Translations under genes and position numbers: made by a program
Part shown: piece after piece, positions 28,271 through 36,324 of the stretch
How positions within the stretch are numbered: position 1 is the stretch's first letter
How the letters are laid out: each line of letters opens with the position of its first letter
NCBI GenBank assembly: GCA_013178305.1
Contig: JABLXB010000004.1
Span: 62,001-126,000 of the forward strand
Direction: 5' to 3'
From: Bacillota bacterium
Lineage (GTDB): Bacteria > Bacillota > Sulfobacillia > JABLXB01
Length of the DNA stretch: 64,000 bases
The notes under the pieces: model-generated
Database searches by the model: none
What the model was told of the DNA's origin: nothing
What the model saw: the letters and a program-made list of their open reading frames with translations, nothing else

Positions 28271-28297
28271 CGTAATGACTTACCATTGCACATTACG
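28271..28297. promoter_or_regulatory. Inverted repeat between divergent pilT and HD-GYP genes
   Basis: CGTAATG (28271-28277) and CATTACG (28291-28297) are perfect 7-base arms separated by 13 bases, centred in the short divergent intergenic region. Placement and symmetry suggest a shared regulator site. Its binder is unknown. Confidence 0.45.
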
Positions 28298-28416
28298 CTT
28301 CAGGCGCGCCGCCGGGCACTGGGCGACCTGGCCCACACGCTGTAATCCACTGTTAACATAAAGCAGGGCGACGCATAAGCTCTACCGTGGCGGTTTTCCC
28401 GTGGAAGGGGTGTACC

Positions 28417-30078
28417 ATGCGTCACAGTCTGCTCTCCAGAGTGCGCGTGCGTCTGTTCCTGCTCGTTCTGGTGGCTCTCGTCCCAATGCTGGCCCTGGTG
28501 TGTCACACAGCGTCCGAGCAGCGACGGCTTGCGGTGGTTTCAGCGAAGAGGCATGCCCTCGAGCTGCTCGACTTCGCGTCCATGCACCAGCACCAGCTGA
28601 TGGAGGGGACGCGAAACCTCCTCTCGACACTGGCGCGACTCCCCGAAGTCCGCAGGGGGGATTACCGGGCTTGCACGGCGCTCCTCCGGGATCTGGCCGG
28701 CCCGTCAACTCCCTATCTTGCATTCGGGATTGCCGGCCTTGAAGGCAACGTCGTATGCAGTGTCCCCGAAGTACCGGGCCTGACCAACATCTCCGACCGC
28801 TCCTATTTCCGGAAGGCACTGGACGAGCAGGATTTCATCATAGGGGATTACCAGACCGGCGGCATCGCAGGAAGGGCATCGTTGTATTTCGGTTACCCGG
28901 TGGCGGACGACGAGGGTGGAATCACGTCGGTTCTCTACGTCGCGCTCGATCTTACGTACCTGGAACGCGAGGTGTCCGATGTCTCATTACCGCCGGGAGT
29001 AGTGTTCACCGTCATGGACGACAGCGGTAAAGTACTTGCCAGCCAGCCGTCCGGCACCGCGGTGAGGGGGCAGACGGCTTCCGAAACGGCTCTGCCACCG
29101 GCGGTCCTCTCCGCCGAAGAGGCGGGCACCGCGATCGTGCCCGGGCCGGAGTCATACATGCTGGCGTTCACGCGGCTCGGCGCTCACTCCGGCACCGGGA
29201 ATCTCCGCGCAAGCCTGAGTATACCGACCAGATTGCTGTTCGAGGATGTCGACCGGCTGTACCGGCGGAATCTGATCGGGTTGGCTTCGGTGACGGTCCT
29301 TGCAGTCCTGGCTGCCTGGGTGGGGGGGGAACTGTTCTTCCTGCGAACCCTGAAGGTACTTGTCCGGACTACCGAACGGCTGGCGTCAGGGGACTTCGAG
29401 GCCCGCACCGGACTGGCGAGTACCGGCGAGTTCGGCCAACTCGCCCGGGCGTTCGACAGGATGGCGGAGGCTAACGCGGCGCTGTTCAATGAGATCAGGC
29501 GCTCCCATGCCGAACTCCAACGCGCCTACGAGGAAACCCTCGAGGGGCTGGTCAAGGCACTCGACCTTCGCGACCACGAGACCGAGGGCCACTCGTGGCG
29601 CGTGACGGAGATGACCGTGCAGGTCGCCAGGGAATTGGGGATGGATGGTCAGGATCTCGTCGATACCCGGCGTGGCGCCCTGCTGCACGACATCGGGAAG
29701 ATCGGGATACCGGACAGTATTCTGCTCAAACCCGGATCCTTGGATGAGGAAGAGTGGGGGATAATGCGAAGGCACCCTGTGCTCGCGTTCCAGATCCTCC
29801 ACCCTATCAGCTACCTGCGTAACGCGCTGGTTATCCCCTATTTCCATCACGAGAAATGGGATGGGACTGGGTATCCGTGTGGGGCGAAAGAGGAGGAGAT
29901 ACCGCTGGCTGCGCGGGCATTTGCAGTGGTCGACGTGTACGACGCCCTCTTGTCCGAAAGGCCCTACCGGCCCGCATGGCCGGAGGACCAGGTCCTCGAG
30001 CACATCCGCGGGCAGGCGGGGACGCACTTCGACCCTCAGGCAGTGGTCGCCTTCATGCGGGTACTTGGCGAAGACTAA
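28417..30078 (+). CDS. HD-GYP domain sensor (c-di-GMP phosphodiesterase)
   Basis: 553 residues from the ATG at 28417, behind GGAAGGGGTG. It has an N-terminal membrane helix, then a periplasmic Cache-like sensor (about 40-275), a second membrane helix (about 280-300), a HAMP linker and an HD-GYP domain (about 380-550). Catalytic motifs are intact: HDIGKIGIPD, HHEKWDGTGYP and the late DVYDALLSERPYRP. It should hydrolyse c-di-GMP in response to an external signal. Adjacent genes encode a GGDEF synthase and PilT, so synthesis and breakdown are both encoded around one pilus motor. Confidence 0.92.
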   Translation: MRHSLLSRVRVRLFLLVLVALVPMLALVCHTASEQRRLAVVSAKRHALELLDFASMHQHQLMEGTRNLLSTLARLPEVRRGDYRACTALLRDLAGPSTPYLAFGIAGLEGNVVCSVPEVPGLTNISDRSYFRKALDEQDFIIGDYQTGGIAGRASLYFGYPVADDEGGITSVLYVALDLTYLEREVSDVSLPPGVVFTVMDDSGKVLASQPSGTAVRGQTASETALPPAVLSAEEAGTAIVPGPESYMLAFTRLGAHSGTGNLRASLSIPTRLLFEDVDRLYRRNLIGLASVTVLAVLAAWVGGELFFLRTLKVLVRTTERLASGDFEARTGLASTGEFGQLARAFDRMAEANAALFNEIRRSHAELQRAYEETLEGLVKALDLRDHETEGHSWRVTEMTVQVARELGMDGQDLVDTRRGALLHDIGKIGIPDSILLKPGSLDEEEWGIMRRHPVLAFQILHPISYLRNALVIPYFHHEKWDGTGYPCGAKEEEIPLAARAFAVVDVYDALLSERPYRPAWPEDQVLEHIRGQAGTHFDPQAVVAFMRVLGED

Positions 30079-30104
30079 GGGGCAGGCCGCGAGGGGCCTG
30101 CCCC
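30079..30104. terminator. Bidirectional hairpin between convergent HD-GYP and AOR genes
   Basis: GGGGCAGGCC (30079-30088) and GGCCTGCCCC (30095-30104) pair perfectly over 10 bases with a 6-base loop, between two convergent stops. Strong stem, no T tract. Confidence 0.6.
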
Positions 30105-30112
30105 CTGCAGAC

Positions 30113-31825
30113 TCACAGTCGTTCCGGCAGTGACTCCCACGTCGCTGAGAGTTCGCCTTCGGGGACGTCGAACACTACGCCGTATGGCGGGAGATTCTCA
30201 CGGGAGAAGAACTCCGGCAGTCTGTCGGCCTGGGGGCCGATGCCGGCCCGCCTGTTGAACGTGACCTCGGCCGAGATTATCTCTCCGCCCCAGCGTGTCA
30301 GGAAATTATCTGGGAGCGCGGCGCCGTGGAATGTCCGGAGAAGATCGAGCACGAGCGCGGGCTGCGAACCCGTCGCGCCCATCAGGAAGATGCACAGGCC
30401 AAGCGAGTCGTACGATGCTCTGACCAGCTGTATCCCCCTCGACAGGGCAACCTGCCCGTTGGGCTTGTGATGATCGACCTTAGCGGCCAGCGTAAGCCCC
30501 GCGGTGTGGTCCGCGCCCATCGGGCAGGTGCAGTACGTAACGCCCGTGCCCTTGATGGCCCGCGGGTCGTAACCGGGAATCGCCTGGTTCTTGACTACCG
30601 GGACCCTGCGGACCCCGAGAACCGTTCCGGCGACGCCGGCGCCCATACCCGCGAGCCGCCCAAGCAGGCTGCCTGATGGGACTTCGTCCAGTATCTCCAG
30701 GAACGACGCCGCATCCCCAAAGCGCGCCAAGCCGCCATCCGCCATCACGCCCAGGGTAGCCCCGACCTCGATGGTGTCGAGGCCGAAGTCGTTGCAGGCG
30801 TAATTCAGCCTAGCGACGTCGTCCAGCGAGGCAAGCCCCAGATTGGAACCCATCAACGCGATGGTCTCGTACTCGAGCGGGGCCACGAGCTCCCTGCCGC
30901 TCTCGTCGGGATAGCAGTTTGAGCAGCGGATCACGCAACCATGCATACAGGTCTCGGTAGGAGTCCCCTCGCCGCCGCGCGATGTGATGACCTCGTACAT
31001 GTGCTCGCCGGTGAGGGTCTCGGCCTCCTCGAATGCCCCGCCACTGAAGTTGCGAGTCGGGAGGCCGCCGAGGACGTTGACCCCGCGCAGCGTGACTGCG
31101 GTCCCGTACTTGGCCAGGTTCTTGCTCCGGTCGTTCTCGAGCACGGCCTGGTTGAACCGCTTTCTAGCCTCGGAGAATGCGGTTGGGTCCACCGCGGACG
31201 GCGCCTGTTTGCCGCCGTTCGCCACGAGTATTGCCTTCACGCGCTTCGACCCCATCACCGCGCCCACACCGCCCCTTGCTGCCATGCGGCTCGGCCGCCC
31301 GAACATGTCGGTCACGGCCACGGTGGCAGCGTGAAGCCCAATCTCACCGGCCTGTCCTATTGAAATGACCGAGTAGTCGCGCCTATACTCGCCAAGCAGC
31401 CGCTTGACCAGGTCGAAATTGCCCAGTCCCGCGTATGCTGTCCCATCCTCGAAGCGCAGGCCGTCGGGTGTGACCAGGAGGACCGTCCAGTCAGGGGCCG
31501 CCGCCCCCTCGATGACAAGCCCGCGAAGCCCGAGACGCGCCAGGGCCGCAGCCGCCGTCCCTCCGGCGTTTGCCTCCTTGATTCCGCCGGTGAGCGGGCT
31601 CTTGCAGCCTATCGAAAGCCTGCCCGCGCTGGAGACCCCCGTTCCGGCGAGCGCGCCGCCGGCGATTACCAGCTTGTTTGAATCGCCCAATGCGTCGCAG
31701 GTGGGCGGAACCTCGGCCAGCAGGATGTCTCCGATCAGAGCCCGCCCGCCGGTCAGTCTGCGATCATCACCTGGTTCCTCGTAACGCCAGGTCCGTGCAC
31801 CGGCGTCTATCCTCAGCAGTCTCAA
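30113..31825 (-). CDS. Aldehyde:ferredoxin oxidoreductase family protein
   Basis: 570 residues from a TTG at 31825 behind GAGGTAGAGG. The N-terminal tungstopterin-binding domain is recognisable (GGRALIGDILL, SSAGRLSIGCKSPLTGG). A [4Fe-4S]-type cysteine group appears as CMHGCVIRCSNC (about residues 295-306), with the fourth ligand probably in DSLGLCIF near residue 490. It is more divergent than the second AOR of this window. It is the last gene of a GntR/dehydratase/GntP/cupin operon, so a sugar-derived aldehyde or keto acid is a plausible substrate. The oxidation itself is inferred from family. Confidence 0.8.
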   Translation of the reverse strand: MRLLRIDAGARTWRYEEPGDDRRLTGGRALIGDILLAEVPPTCDALGDSNKLVIAGGALAGTGVSSAGRLSIGCKSPLTGGIKEANAGGTAAAALARLGLRGLVIEGAAAPDWTVLLVTPDGLRFEDGTAYAGLGNFDLVKRLLGEYRRDYSVISIGQAGEIGLHAATVAVTDMFGRPSRMAARGGVGAVMGSKRVKAILVANGGKQAPSAVDPTAFSEARKRFNQAVLENDRSKNLAKYGTAVTLRGVNVLGGLPTRNFSGGAFEEAETLTGEHMYEVITSRGGEGTPTETCMHGCVIRCSNCYPDESGRELVAPLEYETIALMGSNLGLASLDDVARLNYACNDFGLDTIEVGATLGVMADGGLARFGDAASFLEILDEVPSGSLLGRLAGMGAGVAGTVLGVRRVPVVKNQAIPGYDPRAIKGTGVTYCTCPMGADHTAGLTLAAKVDHHKPNGQVALSRGIQLVRASYDSLGLCIFLMGATGSQPALVLDLLRTFHGAALPDNFLTRWGGEIISAEVTFNRRAGIGPQADRLPEFFSRENLPPYGVVFDVPEGELSATWESLPERL

Positions 31826-31831
31826 GCGCCT

Positions 31832-32239
31832 CTACCTCTCCAGGATCTCGTACGGGCCTTCCGTCGGCCACTTAGGAAGCAGCCCGATGAGCATGATCCC
31901 CGCTGTCACCAGCAGCCTCACCGTTTCGTCACCGGTGCACCAGACCCTGTGAGGTACACCTTCCTTGTTGAGGATGGCGTCCCCCGCCTCGAACGGGTAC
32001 CTCACGCCGTCGTTCTCGATCTCCCCCTTCCCAGCCAGGACGTAGTAGCACTCCTCGCAGGCATGCTTGTGCAGGGGTGAGTGGTTCCCCGCAGGAACTT
32101 CCACGATCCCCACGATGAGCGACTTCGGCGTGAAGCCGGTCTCGGGATAGATGACTTTCCAGTCCCTCACGCCTTTTCTGGACTCCATCGGTGCGCCGCC
32201 AATGAATTCGCTCTTCTTGATTACGACCTTTTCCGCCAT
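31832..32239 (-). CDS. Cupin-domain protein
   Basis: 135 residues from the ATG at 32239, preceded by GGAGGGG. A single cupin barrel shows HKHACEECYYVLAGKGEIE (metal-type His/His/Glu cluster) and the second motif with GVPHRVWCTGD. Six bases separate its stop from the AOR-family start, so both are co-translated. It may isomerise or epimerise a sugar acid or bind one as a sensor. Family size and operon support an accessory catabolic role; the specific reaction is unknown. Confidence 0.8.
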   Translation of the reverse strand: MAEKVVIKKSEFIGGAPMESRKGVRDWKVIYPETGFTPKSLIVGIVEVPAGNHSPLHKHACEECYYVLAGKGEIENDGVRYPFEAGDAILNKEGVPHRVWCTGDETVRLLVTAGIMLIGLLPKWPTEGPYEILER

Positions 32240-32344
32240 GGTTCTCCCCTCCATTTGCTAGAACGAGCATACGTGCACGTTCAAATGACCCCGTGGCCGC
32301 TGCACCGCCCTCGTGCCGCTCTCAGGCTGCCCTCGGGCGTGGGC

Positions 32345-33685
32345 TCACCTCCACAGGAACGGGCTCAGCACGAGTATGATAATCAGCGTGGTGATCGCGT
32401 TTATCGCCGTAGGCAGGGTGTATGCCTTGAACGCCCCTCGCGTGTTCAGGCCGGCGATTTTCGCCACGACCCAGAACGCGCTGTCGTTCACGTGGCAACC
32501 GAGGAGGGCGCCCGAACCGATGGCCAGTGCCAGCCATATTCCGCTCAAGCCCAGCTGCGCCGCCACGGGGGCGATGAGGTTAGCGGTCGTGATGATGGCC
32601 ACCGTACCCGACCCCTGCGCGAACTTGATGGCGGCCGCGATGAACCAGGCCAGGAGAATAGCCGGAACGTTGTATGAGATCATCCCCTGCGCCAGTACCT
32701 TGCCGATGTTGGTTGCCCCGAGGACCTGGCCGAACGAGCCGCCCGCGCCGGTCACGAGGAGTACGAGTCCAGCGTCGGCCAGCGCAACGTTGACCGACTT
32801 GGATACCTGATCGGAGTTCATCCGGCTATACGCCACAAACAGTGCTGCGACCGCGCCCAGCAGCATGGCGACGTTGCGCTCACCAATGAACTTCAGTGTA
32901 TCTATCACTGCGCTTTGCTGTCCCTTGAAGGCTATGGGGACGATAGAGGCCAGCACTATAAGGATTACCGGCACGGCAATAGGAAGCAGGGACGCGGGGA
33001 GAGACGGGAGGTTCTTCTCGTCAATCTCTTCGAACTTGGCGTCGGACAGTGACGGCTCCTCATCCTGATCCGGGTTCCAGAACGCCTGCCGCTTGGCAAG
33101 GAAGTTGTATGCGTAGAGAGCCAGGAAAGCCGCCGGCGCACCGACTATGACGCCGCCCAGGATCATCTGACCGAGCGGGACCTTGAGAGTGTCGGCGACC
33201 GCCAGCGGGCCGGGCGTCGGCGGGATCAGCATGTGAGCGGTCCCAAGCCCGATGACGAGCGGCGCGATTACGATGGGCAGCGCGGCCTTAATAGCCTTGC
33301 CGAGCTTCTTGGCGATGGGAGTCAGGATGATGAATCCTACGTCGAAGAAAACCGGTGTTGACACTATGAGACCGGTGGTGCACAGCGCCTCGGGGACTTT
33401 CCTGGCGGAGAACACGCTGAGGGTCGACTTGACTATCCTCTGTACCCCGCCACAATCCGCGAGCAGCTGGCCGATGATCACGCCGAAACCCACGGTCAGC
33501 CCGATGCCGCGCATCGTACCCCCGAAGCCCTCGGCGATGAGACCCGCGGTCTTCATGGCGCCGACGCCGGAGGCTATGCCGTAGTAGAAGCCGCCGAGAA
33601 TGAGGCCGAAAACGGGTGAGATCTTGAACCTGATGACGAGGACCAGCGCAATGGCAACAGCGATGAGTAGATGGAGCACCAACAT
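32345..33685 (-). CDS. GntP-family gluconate/organic acid permease
   Basis: 446 residues behind GGAGGGGAG. It is hydrophobic throughout (about 12-14 segments), with GntP-type stretches such as GLILGGFYYGIASG, MLIPPTPGPLAVAD and GSGTVAIITTANLIAP. This family imports gluconate, galactonate, glycerate or related hydroxy acids with protons. It lies between the enolase-superfamily gene and the cupin in one operon, so it probably brings in the dehydratase substrate. Confidence 0.9.
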   Translation of the reverse strand: MLVLHLLIAVAIALVLVIRFKISPVFGLILGGFYYGIASGVGAMKTAGLIAEGFGGTMRGIGLTVGFGVIIGQLLADCGGVQRIVKSTLSVFSARKVPEALCTTGLIVSTPVFFDVGFIILTPIAKKLGKAIKAALPIVIAPLVIGLGTAHMLIPPTPGPLAVADTLKVPLGQMILGGVIVGAPAAFLALYAYNFLAKRQAFWNPDQDEEPSLSDAKFEEIDEKNLPSLPASLLPIAVPVILIVLASIVPIAFKGQQSAVIDTLKFIGERNVAMLLGAVAALFVAYSRMNSDQVSKSVNVALADAGLVLLVTGAGGSFGQVLGATNIGKVLAQGMISYNVPAILLAWFIAAAIKFAQGSGTVAIITTANLIAPVAAQLGLSGIWLALAIGSGALLGCHVNDSAFWVVAKIAGLNTRGAFKAYTLPTAINAITTLIIILVLSPFLWR

Positions 33686-33742
33686 GTCTTCTCCCCTCCT
33701 TAGTATGCCGGTGTAGCGGTGTCGCGGTCGACGGATGTGGTA

Positions 33743-34864
33743 TCAGGTCGACAGGTGCCTGGCGACGGCCTGTTCGTCGACGTGTACGCCGAGACCCGGG
33801 CCATCGGGCGCACACGCCTGGCCGTTCCTGACTGGTAGCGGTTCTCCGATAACCTCCCACTTCAAAGAACAGTTCGAGACATCCCTCAGCATTTCAAGAC
33901 CTGCCGGCACGGCGGTCATCAGATGCAGTGATGCGGCCAATCCAAGATCAGTCCCGAAATGGTGCGGTGAACAGGGTATCGACTGCGACCGCACCGTGCC
34001 GGCAATCTCCCTCATCCCGGTAAAGCCACCGGCCCTGGTTATGTCCGGCATTGCCACCCGCAACGCACCCGCCGCCACCGCGCGGTGGAACTCGTCAACC
34101 GTGAAGTAGTTCTCACCGGCCGCGACAGGCACCCTAACCGAGGAGGCAATCTGCGCCATGCCCTCGATGTCGTCGCAGGGGACCGGTTCCTCGAGCCAGG
34201 ATGCACCGGAGTGGTCGACGACCGGCGCGAGCCTCAGAGCCTGCTCCCGCGTCCAGGCCTGGTTCGCGTCCACGTAGACCTTTCCCCTGCCCGCCCCACG
34301 AACGGCCGAGCAAACAGTGCGCACCATGTCCATGTCCTGGCGCTCGTCAAAACCCACGCGGACCTTCACAGCAAGGTAGCCCTCGGCCAGGCAATCGAGC
34401 GCGTGATCGACGATCCGCGAGGAGTCAAGACCGGTGGCGTAGAGGGGGATCGGGGAAGGTTTCTCGGCCCCGAGCAACCGATATATGGGCTCGCCGGTGG
34501 CTTTGCCCTTTATGTCCCACATTGCGATGTCCACCGCGGCGATTGCCTGGTAGATTGGGCCCTTGGCGCCCCATTGTAGGGCCAGCCTGTATAGCATGGA
34601 CTCGAGGTACTTTGTGGTCGCCGGCGGGTCTAGCGGATCGCGCCCAATCAGCAGCGGGGAGACCGCCTTCTCAACCGTGATCCGGCGCTCCTCGAGAGCC
34701 CAGAATGGGAAGTTCACGAACGTCTCGCCCCAGCCGTCAATACCCTCGTCGGTTTCCACCTTCACGAGGGCGAAGTTCCGATGCGTGATGGTGCCGAGGC
34801 TGAAGCTCAGGGGTTGTGCCAATTTATACTTGAGGCCGTAGAATTTAACGCCGGTTATCTTCAT
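33743..34864 (-). CDS. Mandelate racemase/muconate lactonizing enzyme (enolase superfamily)
   Basis: 373 residues from the ATG at 34864, behind GGAGGAAGAG. Enolase-superfamily residues are visible in order: the KxK-type base LAVKVRV, metal ligands D in YVDANQAW, E in WLEEPV and E in AAGENYF, then the D of MPDITRAGG and the His near HHFGTDLGL. The His-Asp style second base resembles mandelate-racemase members, including sugar-acid dehydratases. Next to a GntP permease, a galactonate- or gluconate-type dehydration is the likely role. The exact acid is unknown. Confidence 0.85.
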   Translation of the reverse strand: MKITGVKFYGLKYKLAQPLSFSLGTITHRNFALVKVETDEGIDGWGETFVNFPFWALEERRITVEKAVSPLLIGRDPLDPPATTKYLESMLYRLALQWGAKGPIYQAIAAVDIAMWDIKGKATGEPIYRLLGAEKPSPIPLYATGLDSSRIVDHALDCLAEGYLAVKVRVGFDERQDMDMVRTVCSAVRGAGRGKVYVDANQAWTREQALRLAPVVDHSGASWLEEPVPCDDIEGMAQIASSVRVPVAAGENYFTVDEFHRAVAAGALRVAMPDITRAGGFTGMREIAGTVRSQSIPCSPHHFGTDLGLAASLHLMTAVPAGLEMLRDVSNCSLKWEVIGEPLPVRNGQACAPDGPGLGVHVDEQAVARHLST

Positions 34865-34945
34865 TGATGCTCTTCCTCCAGACCAGATGCCCAGATGAGG
34901 CGTCTTTTGCCCCGCTTCCACCGCGATGTGGCGACCCCGCGGGGC

Positions 34946-35725
34946 TTACTTCAGGCCCTCAAAGATGTGGTCGAAGTGACGGACCATGATCTGCCTCACA
35001 GCCGCACCGTCGCGATTGGAGAGCGCGTCCAGCAGGCGACGGTGTATGTCCAGCGATTCCTCCAGGTGGCCTTCCCTGGAGAAGCACTTGGCCTTCATGT
35101 AGCCCCAGAGCCCACGTTTCATGAAGGCGAGGTATTGTTGAGCAGTGTTGAGAAGCACGTGGTTCTTGCAGGCCCTGGCAATGGCCTCATGGAAATCATA
35201 GTCGCTCTGCAAGTAACCCTCGACGTCGCCCACTTGTACTGCGGTCTCCATTCCGGCGAGCGCCGATTTCATCTTGACAACATCGTCGTAGGTGAAACGC
35301 TCCGCCGCCATCTCAGCCAAACCGGGTTCCACCACCAGTCTTGCTTCGACAGCGTCGTAGGCCCCCTGCCCTTCTTCGAGAGTGCCCATCGCAGCGGCCC
35401 TGGCGAATGCGAGCGGCGCGGCGAACCGGACGTACGTCCCGTCCCCCGGTCTCCGCTCCAGCACGCCCGCCAGTTCCAGTGCGGACAGCGCCTCCCTGAC
35501 CGCGGTCCTGCTCACCCCCACTTCTTCGCAGATGACTTGCTCAGAAGGAAGCCTGTCTCCCACTCTCAGGCCCCCGTTCTCGATCTGGGCCAGAAGCTGT
35601 TCTGCCACGTGAGTGGATTTCTTCGTGAAGTCGACCCTGGTGAGCTGCAAATTCAACACCCCGCGTGTAAGGCTTTCGTGCGCGCCCGGCGCTCTCGGCC
35701 GTTCACGAGTCCGCTTCGGGCTCAT
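34946..35725 (-). CDS. FadR-type GntR transcriptional regulator
   Basis: 259 residues. The winged helix is clear (LRVGDRLPSEQVICEEVGVSR, then TAVREALSALELAGVLERRPG), followed by an FCD domain with the expected acidic and histidine residues (DYDFHEAIARACKN, HRRLLDALSNRD). The ATG at 35725 has no good ribosome site; a TTG near the LNLQLT stretch (about 35653) behind GGGGTG is an alternative. It is first in the dehydratase/GntP/cupin/AOR operon and probably its substrate-responsive repressor. Confidence 0.85.
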   Translation of the reverse strand: MSPKRTRERPRAPGAHESLTRGVLNLQLTRVDFTKKSTHVAEQLLAQIENGGLRVGDRLPSEQVICEEVGVSRTAVREALSALELAGVLERRPGDGTYVRFAAPLAFARAAAMGTLEEGQGAYDAVEARLVVEPGLAEMAAERFTYDDVVKMKSALAGMETAVQVGDVEGYLQSDYDFHEAIARACKNHVLLNTAQQYLAFMKRGLWGYMKAKCFSREGHLEESLDIHRRLLDALSNRDGAAVRQIMVRHFDHIFEGLK

Positions 35726-35798
35726 GTACGAAGGTAATAATGTATTACATTAATATCAATTGGACGCAACTCGAGGAAATCCTCCTTGCGCGGACTCA

Positions 35799-36018
35799 TC
35801 CGGATCTTCCTGATGTGGGCCTCCATCTCTGGGGGGCTAAGCCCATATTCGCGGCGTACGCGATGACCTGCGCTAGATCCTTAAGATGCAGGTCCTCGAG
35901 GATTTTTGTCATGTGGGTACGTCGCCGTATGGGGTCTGGGATTAAGGGTATCTGCCACCTCCATATGCGTTTTCCCCTGCGCGACAAGTGCGAGGACTTC
36001 GACCTGCCGAGGAGTCGA
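35799..36018 (-). pseudogene. LuxR-type HTH C-terminus, frameshifted relic
   Basis: Reading minus, STPRQVEVLALVAQGKTHME and VADTLNP match the start of a LuxR/NarL helix-turn-helix (LTPREVEVL...GKTNKEIADTL). The match then shifts frame near 35927 and continues as MTKILEDLHLKDLAQVIAYA and ANMGLAP, the usual end of that domain. No response-regulator receiver part precedes it, so this is a decayed fragment of a transcription factor. Stops and the frame break make it non-functional. Confidence 0.7.
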
Positions 36019-36044
36019 CCCCTGTCCGGCCAAGCAGGACCAAG

Positions 36045-36190
36045 CCAGTGCTGTGTTGATCCTCGAGTGCACGGGCCCTGCAGAGGCGCCCGAGATCCTC
36101 GCCACGCTGCCCCTGGTCCAACAGGGACTGATCGAGTTCGACGTAATCCCGTTGAAGCCGTACCCCGGGTTTTCGCGGTTGTTTGTATAG
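36045..36190 (+). pseudogene. C-terminal fragment of an unidentified protein
   Basis: The plus-strand frame ending at 36190 reads like a real protein tail (VLILECTGPAEAPEILATLP and then VIPLKPYPGFSRLF), while its upstream part (35906-36040) has no protein-like character because it overlaps the minus-strand LuxR relic. I do not recognise the family. It appears to be a truncated gene end abutting another relic. Confidence 0.4.
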
Positions 36191-36229
36191 CACTAGCAGT
36201 CACCGGCCGAATCCGCACTAAGGAGGAAC

Positions 36230-36257
36230 GGGGGCCGGATTCTGTCGCCCGGCCCCC
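36230..36257 (-). terminator. GC-rich hairpin after the Asp-box lipoprotein gene
   Basis: GGGGGCCGG (36230-36238) and CCGGCCCCC (36249-36257) form a 9-base stem with a 10-base loop, about 70 bases past the lipoprotein stop. T tract weak. Confidence 0.45.
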
Positions 36258-36324
36258 TGAAGCGCGAGCATGGTTCGCTGAGACTTTCCTGCGCCGGCCT
36301 CTCACTCCTACTGGATGGTTGCGG

